From Physcomitrium patens (Eukaryota; Streptophyta; Bryopsida; Funariales; Funariaceae): 64,000 nt of DNA. The position numbers and the translations under genes are program-made. Location: contig NC_037265.1 of the NCBI RefSeq assembly GCF_000002425.4, forward strand, positions 13,810,510 to 13,874,509. Direction: 5' to 3'. Positions 11,660 to 25,100 of this stretch are shown piece after piece. Positions within the stretch are counted from its first letter, which is position 1. Each line of letters starts with the position of its first letter. A model generated the notes under the pieces. That model was not told the origin of the DNA and made no database searches. It worked only from the letters and a program-made list of their open reading frames with translations.

Positions 11660-12180
11660 TAAAGTTCTATTTTTCTTATAGCCTTAAACAAAATTTTCTA
11701 TACATTCTTATTGCCTGCTTAAAAAATCCAATTTTTTAAGCAAGAGAGGTTAATTAAAGTTGTTATCTCAACTGATTTTTTCTTGAATAGTGATGGTATT
11801 CTCTAAAAAATATTTTAACAGGAAACAAAAATTTGATTTACATGAATAAATTCCATTCAGATTTTTTAAAGCTTTTTTAGAATATTTTTCCAAAAATCTT
11901 ATATAAAGTATTGAATAATGTGATGGGTCACCAATCATTAAATATGGCCCTATCTCCTCTTATATGTAAAAAGACTATACTGCCTCTAACTACCTCCCTT
12001 GGAAATTCTCCCTTTTCTATAGCATTGTTTAACATTGTAAATTAGTATTTATCAATGATGCTTTAATAATATTGAAAGAATTCCATTCCTTCACCATCTA
12101 AATCTATGGCCTTCTCTTTTGACACCTCTTTATTTATTAACACCTCTTTTGAAATCTTTTACAAAACCTTGAATGATACA
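11660..12180 (-). mobile_element. LINE (L1-type) reverse transcriptase fragment
   Basis: Read on the minus strand, one frame from about 12110 down to 11880 shows the classic non-LTR reverse-transcriptase order. It has an AIDLDGEGMEFFQ block (compare KAPGLDG..FY), then EKGEFPREVVRGSIVF, then GDRAIFNDW followed by PITLFNTLYKIFGKI (compare NWRPITLLNT.YKI). In-frame stops interrupt it after FFQYY, after IIDKY and after FNDW. A further TITIQEK-like piece (the DNI..QE region) can be read near 11770 after a phase change. The endonuclease and 3' end were not found. It is a dead relic; the solo LTR at 10613-11203 lies just beyond its 3' side. Confidence 0.65.
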
Positions 12181-12199
12181 TTTTCTATTGCTTTGCAGT

Positions 12200-12242
12200 A
12201 TAAAGTTGAGATACATTGTTTTTAACATATTTTAGAATAAAA

Positions 12243-12281
<39 letters not shown>

Positions 12282-15044
12282 GTGATAGAAAATGTTTTTT
12301 TTCTTATTTTTTAATGACACAGATAGTCTCTAATTTTATCTTGGATTTTATTTTATTTTTTATCTCTAATATATTCTTGTTTTTAACAAAAAAACGTTGT
12401 AAAATTGTACAAACTTCTTTATTCTATAAAAATATCTATTTTAATATTTTTCTTGTTATTAAAGATTATTTTTAAAAATATAAGATCTTTAAAATAAAAT
12501 ATAATAAATTTATAGTAGGATTTTTAACTAAAAAGAGGAGTAATATGAATTAAAAGTTCTTTTCAAAGATGATTTAAAAGAACCATGTCACTTCTTATTT
12601 TTTATTCTAATATATTTTTATTTTTGGCCCTTAGAATTTTAATATTACTTTTTTTCAATTTGGATCAAAATCCTAATTCCATATCTTTAACTATCTCATC
12701 AAAAATTTATGTTTCTATTAATAAAAAATAAGTCTTTAAGTTGTTTTTTTAGATTTAAAAAAATTTCAAAAATTACCTTTTTTGTAAGCCTATATTCTAT
12801 CACAATTGACTTATTTGTCTTGTAACTTCTTTGTCATGTAACTTCTTTGTCATGTTTTTATAACCTTTAATAATCTAATTAGTGCCATTAATCAAATAAC
12901 TTGCTTTAAAATTTTCATCTTTTTATATTTTTATTTGATAAATATTAATTATATACAAAAATTTATTCTATTTTTTTAATAATATTCTTTTTAAAGTTTT
13001 TTATAAGTAATTTGATATTTTCTATTATATGATTCAATTAAAGAAGATTAAAATACATAACTCTTGTGTCTTCATACCATCAAGGTTTTTAACATACCCA
13101 TGAGTTACTTTTACTATATAAAAACCAAATACAAGTCAAATAATATTTTAAAGATCTTAGACTCTTTTATCACAAAAATTATGGTTATATTTCAGATGAT
13201 AATGTGAAAAGAGTGTTAAGATTAAGAACTTGAACATGACTTGCTAATGGATCCAATTATTAAAGTCCACACTATAATTACATATAAAATGCCAAAATAG
13301 AGATAAGATCTATATCTTTAATAAGCAACTTGTTTCTATTTAGTCTTCTATTTTTAATAAGTTTATAGTAGATTTGGCTAATTACAAGAGTGTTTTTTTA
13401 AAGCTTGATGTTTTAAGTGTTTTATATAAAAGTAGAAATATCACATTTGATAATAACAATCTAACACATATTACTATTAATTTTTTCATCTCTTGTAATA
13501 AATTTTGAAATCATTATGCTATCCAAAGCAAGCAGTGTTATATTATGTATTGTCATATTTGGAAGTACAATAGGCACTTAGTTGTAGAAAGTAAAATTAA
13601 ATTTTGCAACTACTTAAGAAATTTTAAAAGTTTTTGGCTAATCAAGAATAATATTTTCTAATTCTAACTCAAGATATTTTAATTATTATACAAATTATTC
13701 AAAATATTATTTTTAATAACTATAATCATGTAAAAACTCTAATTTCTTTGTTGCTTTTATCTTTTTGCAACTTCAAATTTTTCTTGCAAAGCCTAATCTT
13801 AATCAATAAACTTTAGAAAGACATAGCTCTCAATGTGATCATTTAAATAGCATGAAATTTTGCAAATTAATACTGCTATAAGCCTTTTATATGTCTACAA
13901 ATATTTAGCTCAATTTGTCTTATAAATTGTGTGAAAAAGAACAAATATCACATTGATATTCTTTAATTGCTAACTTGTAAGTTTATGAAGGAATTCCAAT
14001 AGCATTTTCTTTTTTTTCAACTATTAACTTTTTTTCAAATTTGATTTGTAGCTTGTTTATGAAGGTTTTTAACAATGTACTAAGTTTTATGTCATTCTAA
14101 CAAGAAAATCTTGAAATATCACAAAAATCCTAAGAAATCCAAAAATACTTTAAATCTAGTATGACTTCAAATTTATAATTAGATATCTTTTGTATTATTT
14201 AATTATAGTAGTATGAAATTTTACACATATCTATTACAAACAATCAATCATACAATTAAGAAATTTTATCCATAGATGTTGCTAAAAATGCATAAGCAAG
14301 CTAAAAAAGATAGTTTTAATTTTATTATATAAATTCCTATTTTCCAATATAAATCAAGAATTTCAATAGTTCTATTAAATTCATTCTAAAACCAAATTTA
14401 AAAAATATTTTGCATCTAAGAAAAGCTTAAAGTTATCCTGTTAATTCTACATGTCAATTTCCAAATGCCCCTATATTTTGTCTTAAGCAACCTTTTTAGT
14501 ACTTGAGGTTCTGATTTTAACAATGAGTCACAAACAATTATCTTTTAAGTATCAATTCAACCAATTCTTAGATTCTTTTAGCACAATCCTATACTTAGCT
14601 TTATAAAAGAGTCATTTATATCAACTATTAATCTAATCTTTTTTATTTTTATTATTTTATAATCTTTCTAAAGTAATAGAAAGATTTTAATAATAAATGC
14701 AAACTTGAAAGAAAATTTACTAACTAACTTTAACTTAATAGACAATAAGACAATCAAAATAAATTAAGAGGCTTTTATTATGCCTTATTTAAATGTCTTG
14801 AATCATTTTTGAATTAAGATGATATGATAATAATTTAAAATTTATTTTTTTCATATTTTTATTATTAAATAATATTACAATATAACAACAAGTCTTATTT
14901 GTTTATTCATTTATTTCCATTTTGTCATAAATACCTTGTTAATAGTTTTTTTCAATAAGTATATTTCTTATGATATCTTATGATCTATTAATAAGATTAT
15001 ATTTAGATCTTTAACAATAAAGATATTTATATCATATATATTCT
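12200..15044. other. AT-rich DNA, possibly further LINE remains
   Basis: AT-rich sequence upstream, in LINE sense, of the reverse-transcriptase fragment. A short tandem duplication (GTAACTTCTTTGTCAT, about two units) lies near 12820-12856 and a (TA)n tract at 12246-12275. I could not read an endonuclease or any other domain, so assignment to the LINE is only a guess. Confidence 0.4.
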
Positions 15045-15049
15045 ATATT

Positions 15050-15051
15050 TG

Positions 15052-15091
<40 letters not shown>

Positions 15092-15590
15092 GAAGTTTTA
15101 GATAGAAGCTAAATATAAATAGATTTGATAATATCTTATAGAAAAACTTTTTAGAAGCTTTATAGACATAGATTTGACTTTATATGTGTTTATAGTTGAT
15201 TTGTAGGTTAGAAACTTGACCAATAAATTAGCCATGCATTGCACATGTTGATAGCTTATGGTGCAAGCTAACCATGTGGTATACATATAAGAAACTTATC
15301 TTGCAAGTTAGACACATGTCTTTCAAGTTGGACATATGTTGGAAGTCCTATAAAATGTTGCCATGAATTTCTTAATTAGTTAGTATATATGGAGGCAAAA
15401 ATAAAACCTTCTTCATTCTTATTAATATCTCTATAGTCTTTAGTCTTGTTTTAAGAGTTTCTAGTCTTCTTTTTTTTAGCAATAGCCATTCTAATTTTAA
15501 TATTATACTAATTTTGAATAGATATCTATTCTTTTTGAGTGACATCAAAGAATATTAAGATTTTATTTGTTGTGATTAGTATTGTTGATA
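15050..15590 (+). repeat. 5' LTR of old gypsy element (family A)
   Basis: A 541-bp copy of the family A LTR starting TGTCATATAT, with a (TA)n expansion just inside its left end. It aligns by landmark with the three solo LTRs and with the 3' LTR at 26467. Remnants of gag follow at about 15600-16020. Confidence 0.75.
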
Positions 15591-16026
15591 ATTTGAAAAT
15601 AGTATTAATTCATTGTTCTTGTATTATTTTAGAAGTGAGTAAATTACTTTACTTTTATTTTTATATATTAAAAGTAGAAAATTATCTATCTTTAAATTTA
15701 TTTTTTATTTTTTTAATATTAAATTTTTTCTTAAAGTGAATAGAATATCTTTTTTTATGGATATTTTTATTTAGTATTAGAGGTTGAAGATTATCTTTTT
15801 TTAATTTGATTTATAAATTTTTTTGAATTTTTTATAAAAGAAATTATAGATGCTACTTTTAGCAAAAATAATAATAGATTTATAACTATTGAGTTTGTGA
15901 ACATTTTTAGGATAGAAATCTCACATGTTTTTAATATGAATTACAGAAGTATTATTTATACACCTACAGAAGAAGTCAACAATGAAGTTTAAAGTCTGTG
16001 CTAAAAAATTGTGCAATAAAGAGAAG

Positions 16027-16791
16027 TGTGATTGCTCGTTTTACTTATTCCAAATTAATCTAATAGGAATAAATCCGTATAGGGGGATTCAAACATGGGA
16101 AATGACTAGTTGCTTAAGCATTCATGTTAGGGTCACATAATCAATTACCTCCTAAATGTATCGTCTCTATTTCCAATATCTGAACACACAAGGAAACTAT
16201 AATCTCCTCCTTCACCTTATCGGTTTCTTCCTTACAGTAATTCAGTCATATCAATAATTGCTATTTCTACGAATATATTCACCCTCATAATCTCCAATTG
16301 TAATACTGCGCCCTCACAACTTTCAGCACACAATTACCCTCATTCCAATCACTCGAATTCTTCACACAGAACTGCCATTCACATTACGGTGTTTCACACA
16401 AACACAGACTCATTCTCTCTGCTGAACTACAATCAGCTTTCAGCATTCAATCTTTCTTCTTCTCAAATAATACCAATCACATTTCCATTCCATAATTTAC
16501 TTCACAATATTCAAAAACTCTCAATCCTCTTATTCAAAGAAAATAACAAACAAAAGAAAAGAGGTAGCACCAAGCTTACCCCCGGCTCACAACTATCACA
16601 GCGATGGCACCTTAATTAACTTCTACAACTCTTATATACTTTCTCCTGATTCTCCAGATTCTAATCGTAATTCTATAATTAATCACTTTTAAGAACTAAA
16701 TCACTCATCCGTCTTTCTGAATTTCTTATTATATGGACTATTAATATATTTTATCAATATCTTTCAAAAATGAATTAATATCTATTCTACA
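16027..16791 (-). repeat. 3' LTR (element sense) of nested Athila/Tat-like element
   Basis: 765 bp, TGTGATTGCTCG at its left end and ATTCTACA at its right end on the plus strand (TG...CA in element sense). It matches 21341-22104 almost along its whole length. The target duplication AGAAG adjoins its left side. Confidence 0.95.
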
Positions 16792-17150
16792 TAGTCTCAC
16801 TCTTATCTGTGCAGTGTCCTCGCAAACACTCAATTGATACCTATCTAAAAATTATCTAACAAAACTCTACAAAATTACTAGTTCCTCTGCACCATCTAAT
16901 TAATCAATTTCCGCAGTATCGAATGTAGGTTCGACCAAATTTGATTCCAATTATAAATCTTCTTCTTCATCCTCCAGTCCATCCATCGGCTCCTTCTTCA
17001 ACTAGTTTGATAGATCTTCATTATATTCATCCAATACACAGACTTGAGCCTCTAGTTTCAAGATCTGAGCATCCCAAAGTTCCAATTGTTGCTACTGACT
17101 CATCTATTCTGGAACATCTTCAATCAACACTTGTGATCGACTCCTCACTG

Positions 17151-17594
17151 TTAACTCTTAACTGGAACTACTACTCTCAAAAATACAAGAAATACAAGAA
17201 AATGGCACTCCATCCAACCCAAAACAACACCACAGAATGACTTTAACTGGTGCCCCACTCCTATTCTTTTACTACTTGGTGATAATGACAATAGGTTACC
17301 CTTACTGTCTGTGAAAGGTAATGGGAAGTAATCTTTCTTGGTGGCCACATTTAACTTTCGAAAATCTTGATATATCTTGATTTTTTCATTCTTCTTTGGT
17401 GCCATCACGATTGGCAACATCCATGCACTATGTGGAATAGGATAAATAAAATCCACGTCCAGAAGTTTATCCAATTCCTCTTTTACTAAAAGGGAATATT
17501 TTGGGTTAAGCCGATGTTGTCTTTGACAAACTAGCGTAACACCCTCCTCCAAAATAATCTGGTGCTCACACATGTCAACTGGAATCCCTTTCAA
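17151..17594 (-). pseudogene. Truncated reverse transcriptase start, nested gypsy element
   Basis: The frame carries an Athila/Tat-type reverse-transcriptase N-terminus: CQRQHRLNPKYSLLVKEEL, LLDVDFIYPIPHSAW, then a PKK and DFRKLN block ending in YFPLPF. Similarity stops shortly after this point, and the sequence then runs into non-pol DNA before the 3' LTR. Catalytic reverse-transcriptase motifs, RNase H and integrase are not present, so the element is not self-sufficient. Confidence 0.75.
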
Positions 17595-18221
17595 ATCCGT
17601 ATACGACCACGCAAAGGCAGATTTGTGATGGACAAAAAATTATTTCAAAGCATCCAATTCTGTATCAATAATATTGACATATATTTTAATTAGCTATGGC
17701 GTTTCATTGGTGCTCACATTAATGAATTGACACACAGGGTCTTCAATAACCTCTGATTTAATTGTCTTCTCTTAATCTAAATATCTTGTATTATTTGACA
17801 TATGACAACCACCCAAATCTGGTTCCAATGTACTGACTCTATTGACTGCGGAATTTTTCATCCATTCGGCAATAGCATGATCCGAGTTAGCCGCATCCTC
17901 CTGATGCAGTAAATATTCATAGGGACTTCCACATTAGTAGACTCTTGTCTTTGCTGTTGAAGTGTTTTGTCCTACCCCAAATTGCGGTGAACCTATAACA
18001 TCGTCATCTGCTTCAATTGATTGACTCTCGTTGTCCGATGTAAATTTTGATTCTAGCACTTGAGATTCTCCATGATATTGTACCGGATACATCTATAGAA
18101 CAATCTGGTCCCGGCCTTTTCCAATTGTCAATGTGCCTCGACTCCAATCGTTCTTAGCTTTGGCTTGATAAAGCCAAGGTCTGCCCAATAAAATGGGATA
18201 CGATAACGTAGAACTTTATAA

Positions 18222-18539
18222 TCAAAATACAATATAATCAATTTTGTATGTCAATCTCGTAATTTCAGTGGCAATATTTCGTAAGATTCCCATTGACTTT
18301 ACTTGACTATGATCTGCCATTCGTAAGACCAATGTCGTAGGTAGCAATTGTTTTAGATCTAAGCCCTCCATTATATCCGCGTTCATTAAATTCACACTGG
18401 AGCCACCATTGACTTGTACCCTTGGAATTAAAACGCCATCGATTGATACATCGATTGTTGGTGCTCCCGGATCTGGGTTTAAGCTAACTTCATGAATTTC
18501 TTTAGTGCGAGATCTTCGTCGTATTAACGCTGAATTCAA
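18222..18539 (-). pseudogene. Retropepsin-like domain, nested gypsy element
   Basis: The frame reads VSIDGVLIPRVQVNGGSSVN followed by LMNADIMEGL, the GSSVNLM arrangement of Athila/Tat proteases, and later MADHSQVKSMG. It lies between the gag knuckles and the reverse transcriptase as expected. It is part of a broken polyprotein and not a host gene. A further polyprotein stretch of unknown role lies at 18546-18977. Confidence 0.7.
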
Positions 18540-19163
18540 TGTAGATTAACATTCCAGTGTTATAGCTAAAAGTTGCTTTATTGTAATTGAAGGCTGAATA
18601 ACATCCAAATCCTTCAGAATGTCGTAGGTTTCCATATTGAGAGTAATTTCTAATGCTCTTTTGCATTTCATTCGTTTCGATTTTACTCCAATCGACATCA
18701 ATTCCTTCCTGGCGATTGGAATTGCCACTGGTAACTTTGCCAACTTTTCTACCACTAAAGGTTCGTTTAATACGTAAGATCTTTTATTAGGCTGTACAGG
18801 TATTGATACTTGGTTAGTTGGGATCGTTCTTAATCGTCCTGATAAATTGGCATATGGAACCAAATTGGATTCCTCAGTCTGTTGAGGTCTCAATATTGGG
18901 ATACGTTCCAATACTAATATTGGTTCGTTTAGCCCTATGGACGACGCTACTTGCTCTCCTGCAATTGGTTCATCCAAGTCCTGAATTAGATTCTTGTCTT
19001 TTTGTTAGCCTCTGGTAAGTACTGTGTTCACCAACTCGATATGATGTACTGGTGAGTCTCATTGAACAGGGCCTTTGTCCTCCGTCGGTTGGCTTGTTTG
19101 CATTTGCTTGTCCCAATTATTATAATTAAAGGGCGTATTGCACTACTGATAAGTGTGACCAGA

Positions 19164-20960
19164 CTACTTACAATTTCCACATATTGGAGCATAGTCATTA
19201 CTGGCCCTTGGATTAGGACATTCACTTGCATAATGTTCGATTTGTCTGCAACGATAGCAATGAAGTGGTCTCCTATCAACTCCTTTAGGGATAATGGGTG
19301 TCTCTACTGGTATATAATGGCTAAGTCTGTTCCATGTCGAATGAATAAAGGATCCTGGTTGACCTATTGTTACTGTAGAGTCTGGCATTGGCTTCATCAT
19401 GGGTGGATATTGATAGTATCCTGGTTGATTCATTGCCAATCCGTCAGTATTGGATACACCTTCTTAGTGAAATTCAGAGTTTAGAAAATTAGAATAATTC
19501 ATGTTTTGTTTATTCGCTCGATTTCCATTCCAACCAAACCTATTATTCGTTTGTACTTGATTGACATCTCACGAAGTTGGTTGAAACATTATCTGATTAT
19601 TGAATTGTTGTTGCTTCCGTAAATTCCAACAATTGGTGGTAATATGCTTGCCCCCGCAAAAGGTATATTGTACAGTCATTTGGGGTGGTGAAGGACATTC
19701 TGTTATTAAATGACCTTGCTTCTTACAATTGCTGCACCAGACATTGGGACGCATATTGGTTGGTTTATACTTTTTTTTCTTTATCCTTCGCCAGATTCAC
19801 AGCCAATTCATCCATTTTTTTCGTCAATATTAACAGCAATGATTCATTGGGATCCCTTGATACCAATACATTTGGCATTCCTTCATAGGTGTTGGTTTTT
19901 GATATGCAAAATAAAGCGCATACGATTGTGATGATGATGGTGGTATAGCTTGCAATGGAACGGCATCCACTATTCCCTGTGGAATTGTACCATAATCATT
20001 CTTTCCCAGATAACTTTCCGATGCGTCATTCTAATTTGTCATTTGATAACCTCCTTGAGATGGAATCATCGTGGCTCCAACTATTAAGTTCTGGTCATAG
20101 TGACATTCCTTCCATACTTTTGCTCGCTCAAGAAATGATGCAATGGTGGCTGATTGGGCCTCCTTTACAAACAACTTCAATTCTGGTGGGTGTAGTCCAT
20201 TAACCAATATAGACAACACAAACGATTTCGGCATTTTTATATTTAGCCATTTTCAAAGTATATCTACTACGTGACCATAATATGACTGTACCGCTTCCCC
20301 TAATACTATTCTGCTGTTCATTAATTTTTTTCTAAGACGTTCTTCAAAACCAATTGGTCAAAAATGGGCTAAAAATGTATTTTTCAATGCCTCTCAATTG
20401 ATAAATTGTTCCACAGGTTGGTGGTTATACCACTCAAATGCTATGTCTTTTAATGTTGCTGGCAACCATCACAATCAAATATCTTCAGTTCTGCCATTAT
20501 TAGCTATGCATGCTGTAAGAAACTGAGACAAATGTTGATCGAGATCTGCACCCAAAAATCCCCGAAAAGTAGGTAGTGGCGTGACACTAGTCATTCGATT
20601 GCCCACTGCACCCATTTGAACTGCAATCGGAACGGTTGGTCCTCCTGACGCCATTGAATTTCTTGTTCCGCTAAACTCCATTTTAAAATAATCTCTGCTT
20701 TCTCTTATTCTAATTTTCGAGCTTTTAGTGCTCCTCGATTTACTGTTATTTTCTGCAAATACTTTTATTGGTTGAATTGCAGGTAAAAACGTCGGATTTT
20801 GAAATACAATATAGTTATCTTTATTGGCGACCAATTTGTGCCAATCTGAAGAACCACTATTGCTCGTTTTAATAGTACCCCCTACTAAAAAAATACCCAA
20901 TGGAATACCAAATTCTTCTACGCCTCCTTCTCTTTCAGTTAACAGCCTCAAGATTTCCAT
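19164..20960 (-). pseudogene. gag region with CCHC zinc knuckles, nested gypsy element
   Basis: In element order the region begins with a capsid-like part at about 20960-20030 and continues with CCHC knuckles near 19740-19620 (CSNCKKQGHLITECP, then a second CGGKHITTNC unit). Another knuckle lies near 19270-19230 (CYRCRQIEHYASECP) with the start of a further one beyond it. Several knuckles in series is a notable arrangement. The region is in pieces and not translatable as a whole. Confidence 0.75.
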
Positions 20961-21319
20961 TGGAATGTTAACAAAAAATTTTGCGAGTATTCTTGGTAGT
21001 TTTTCTAATGGTACATATGACTGCAGAATTAACAGTTTGTTTGGTTCTTGATATGTTCGGATGCGCCGACAAGCTTACAACCATGGTTTAATCCAATTTT
21101 GTCGATGCTTCCTTTTAAGATTGCATTCTTGCTCTTCTCTAAGCAAGTTCCTTCCTTGCGCTCTTCCTTGTCTTTTTCTCAACTGATTTATTTTCCTCGA
21201 TGCAATACTCTCGTTCTTATTAACCATAATCTTGCTTCAAACACTACTAAAATCGTCTTCCATTGCCAATTTTCTCACATGTATGGTAATTAATTCCTAA
21301 CACTCAAAGCTATTATCAC

Positions 21320-21337
21320 TCCCCGACAGCGGCGCCA
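21320..21337 (-). promoter_or_regulatory. Primer binding site, tRNA-Asp type
   Basis: The minus strand reads TGGCGCCGCTGTCGGGGA three bases inside the 5' LTR. It is close to the complement of the 3' end of plant tRNA-Asp (TGGCGCCGTTGCCGGGGA) with two differences. tRNA-Asp priming is typical of Athila-type gypsy elements and agrees with the protease and reverse-transcriptase wording. Confidence 0.85.
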
Positions 21338-21340
21338 AAA

Positions 21341-22104
21341 TGTGATTGCTCGTTTTATTTATTCCAAATTAATCTAATGGGAATAAATCCGTATAGGGAG
21401 ATTCGAACACGGGGAATGACTAGTTACTTAAGCGTTCATGTTAGGGTCACACAATCAATTACCTCCTAAATGTATCGTCTCTATTTCCAATATCTGAACA
21501 CACAAGGAAACTATAATCTCTTCCTTCACCTTATCGGTCTCTTTCTTACAGTAATTCAGTCATATCAATAACTGCTATTTCCACCAATATATTCACCCTC
21601 ATAATCTCCAACTGTAATACTGCGCCCTCACAACTTTCAGCACACAATTACCCTCATTCCAATCACTCAAATTCTTCACACAGAACTGCTATTCACATTA
21701 CAGTGTTGCACATAAACATAGACTCATTCTCTCTGCTGAACTACAATCAACTTTCAGCATTCAATCTTTCTTCTTCTCAAATAATACCAATCACATTTCC
21801 ATTCCATAATTTACTTCACAATATTCAAAAACTCTCAATCCTCTTATTCAAAGAAAATAACAAACAAAAGAAAAGAGATAGCACCAAGCTTACCTCGGCT
21901 CATAACTATCACAGCAATGGCACATTAATTAACTTCTACAACTCCTATATACTTTCTCTTGATTCTCTAGATTCTAACCGTAATTCTGTAATTAACCGCT
22001 TTTAAGAACTAAATCACTCATCCATCCTCCTGAATTTCCTATTATATGGACTATTAATATATTTTATCAATATCTTTCAAAAATAAATTAATATCTATTC
22101 TACA
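21341..22104 (-). repeat. 5' LTR (element sense) of nested Athila/Tat-like element
   Basis: 764 bp, the partner of 16027-16791, ending ATTCTACA next to the target duplication AGAAG at 22105-22109. The two LTRs differ mainly by C/T and G/A changes. Confidence 0.95.
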
Positions 22105-22109
22105 AGAAG

Positions 22110-25100
22110 CAAGTAGATCAAGCTCGTAACTAAATTTAAAAAATCTTACCTTTACAAGCATAAGAGATGGAATGATAAATATGACAAAAAATTTTAATGG
22201 AATAAGTTCAAAGTTTTAAAGATTTTTACAATAAGTGAAGTTCTATCTAAGATTGCATCTTTCTCAAAATTTTGGTAGATTTATTCTAGTTGGATTTTTT
22301 AATGCATTTTTATCTAGAAGTATTTTTTCTTAATTTGCATCTTTGATAGAAAAAGATTCATAATTCTTCTATGATTTGAATCCTTTTTTAGAAGTCTTTA
22401 TAGTGATATTTAGAAAATATGATTAAAAAAAAGATAGTAGAGATTAAATTCCTATTTTTATGTCAGAAATCATATTTAGCCACTATATATACTATTGAAT
22501 TTCAAAAATTTGTTTGTGATGTGGATTAAAATAATAAAACCCTTATCAATCAATTTTGATATTAATTGAAAGACGATTTCAAAGATTTATTGTTGACAAT
22601 GCCAAAAGCCAATTTATTAGAGTACTTTGTTTCTCAAGCCATTGCATGCTACAATTGACTCTTTTAAAAAAAAAATACCAAGAACAAAGATTAGATTGGA
22701 GAGGTATAAGTCAAGTCATGGCAACAATTGCTAAGTTTTCAAAAGCTTATGCATCAAAATTGAAACCTATGCAAATTAATACAATATATTTTTAATTTTT
22801 TATTAAACAAAAAAATATTTGATATTATCAAGAATATTTATACTGATATTATAAAAAACCTAAATATAATACTCAATGTTATCCAAAAAAACAACATAAT
22901 TACAAAATAAAGAGCATAGTTGCCAATGAAGACAATGTGTTAGAAAAAAAAAATTTCCAATTATAATAGGAACTATGCAACTTGAATCTTTTGCAACACC
23001 TAGTGAATGTCTTATTTTCTTATCAAATCCATCGCATTGCTTTACAATAGATTTTTTTTTGGGACCAAAAAAGTACAAATCTTCTATCTCATTAGTTTCA
23101 AAAGCCTTAACTTATTTCATTCATATAGATTTTATTAAAAAATATAAAATAACTTTACTCAAGAATATTAAGTATGTGCATATAGAAGTCAAAAATAATC
23201 ATTTATTTTCTTTTAGAGATGTTATCCATAAAATTATTCTTTTAATTGTATGCACTAAAAATCATAATATTTTAGAAATATTTAATATAATTAGATCTCT
23301 TTCCATCTTAATTAGTCTAAGATTACTATAGCCAAAGAAATAAAAGTCTCAAATAGATTGGATTTTTTATAACCTTGAATTTAATCCAAAATTTTGTTAA
23401 TCAATATAAAAAACTATAAAACTAATACAACCAATTATTTTTTGATAAATATAAGAACTTTCATGTATGCCAAAAAAAAAAAAAAAATACTATATATGGT
23501 ATAATAATTTTTAATAGTCAAAAGACTTTAAGTGGCATTCTAAACCAATACTAAGATTATCAGGATGTTTTTGAAAAAAAAGGTGTAGATATTATTTCAA
23601 AACATTATTTCTATGATTATTCAATTGATCTTCAAGAAAGAGCTCAATTTCTATTTGGACCAATTTATACTTTATCTTAAAATAAGTTGGCTACAATTAA
23701 AGAACATATTGATAAGAACTTAGCTAAAAACTTCATATGTCATTTTAAATCTCTAGTAAGAACTCCTATCTTATTTGTAAAAAAAAAAATTGATCTCTAG
23801 GGATGTGTGCAGACTATCAAGGATTCAACAAGATCATTGTAAAAAATAAGTATATTTTATTTTTAATTTTAAGATTATTAAATCAATTCAATCAAGAAAA
23901 AATTTATACAAAAATAGATATACAAAAAATATATAATTTGTTATGTATCACAAAAAAAGATGAATGAAAGATCATATTTGGAATTAGATATGAATATTTT
24001 GAATATAATGTCATGTCTTTGAAAATTACAAATATACGAATTATTTTTTAATATCTATTAAATAATATTTTTGTGAATTTTTTGATGATTTTGTCGTCTA
24101 TTATTTAGATAATATTTTAATCTACTCTAAAAATATAAAAAAGTATAAACTTCATATTTGTCATGTATTACAAAAACTTAAAGATGCAAGTTTATATGCT
24201 AAGATAAAAAATAAAATAAATAAATAAATAAAAAAATACCTATTTTATACTACTTAAGTTGATTTTTTAAGATATATCATTTCAAATAATAGCCTTATGA
24301 TGCATTCTAAAAAAGTCCAAACTATCATGGATTAGAAGATCTAAAAAATAGTTAAAAATATGCAATATTTTTTAAAATTTATTAATTATTATCACATCTT
24401 CATTAAGAATTTTTTTAAGTTGTAGCTCTACTTACACATTTGACTTATAAAGAAAAAATCAAGTAAAATAAAGAAGCTAAAGTACCATTTGAAACTTTGA
24501 AGATAATATTTATTTCTATATTAATCTTCTATTTATAGATTTTTAAAATATTTTTTATAGAAATAGATATATAGGACTTTTTTTTAGATGCAATATTATT
24601 ACAAATGGAAGTAAATAAAAATTTCTATTCAATAGCTTTTTATTCCAAGAAATTTTCAATAATTAAAATCAATTATAAGATCTAAAATAAAAAAACTTCT
24701 TATAATTGTGTATTCATTTTAAGAATGGCATCATTACCTAAAAGATGCTTCCAGTCTAGTTACTATGCTTATGAATCATAATAACCTTGAGTATTTCATA
24801 TGAATATGTATTTTGAATCATTACCAAATCTATTGGAGAATATTTTTATGAAGATTTGATTTCAATATCTTTTATTGATCAATAAAATAATAAATTTTGT
24901 CAAATTCTTTTTTTATGTATTCTTATCTTACAACAAAATAAAGTGATGTTACTTTAGATTAACAAATAATAATCTTTTTGAAGGCAAATCAATTTCATCT
25001 TCAAGTAATGAAATCAATGTTGATTGTTGATTCAACCATTTTCGAGCAAGTTCAATAAAGTATGTCTTTCAATCCTCTTATTCATGACATTAAGAATAAT

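Larger units (their letters stand above)
16027..22104 (-). mobile_element. Athila/Tat-like Ty3/gypsy element, deletion derivative, nested
   Basis: A 6078-bp element in reverse orientation with 765-bp and 764-bp LTRs and a perfect 5-bp target duplication AGAAG (16022-16026, 22105-22109). It sits inside the gag region of the older element. A primer site for tRNA-Asp follows the 5' LTR. In element order it has gag with several CCHC knuckles, a retropepsin-like domain and the start of a reverse transcriptase of the non-chromovirus (OTA, Athila/Tat) kind. The rest of pol, RNase H and integrase are absent, so it could only have moved with help. It is broken, with roughly ten or more lesions. The LTRs differ at about 5 percent of sites over the first 300 bp by eye, nearly all transitions, so it is fairly old but much younger than its host element. 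Confidence 0.9.

Noticed and set aside
19028-19484. Plus-strand 140-codon frame over the nested gypsy element
   Set aside because: It runs antisense to the gag knuckle region and has no motif of its own.
22975-23331. 118-codon plus-strand frame as a possible gene
   Set aside because: Its order and wording place it in the protease part of the old gypsy element.
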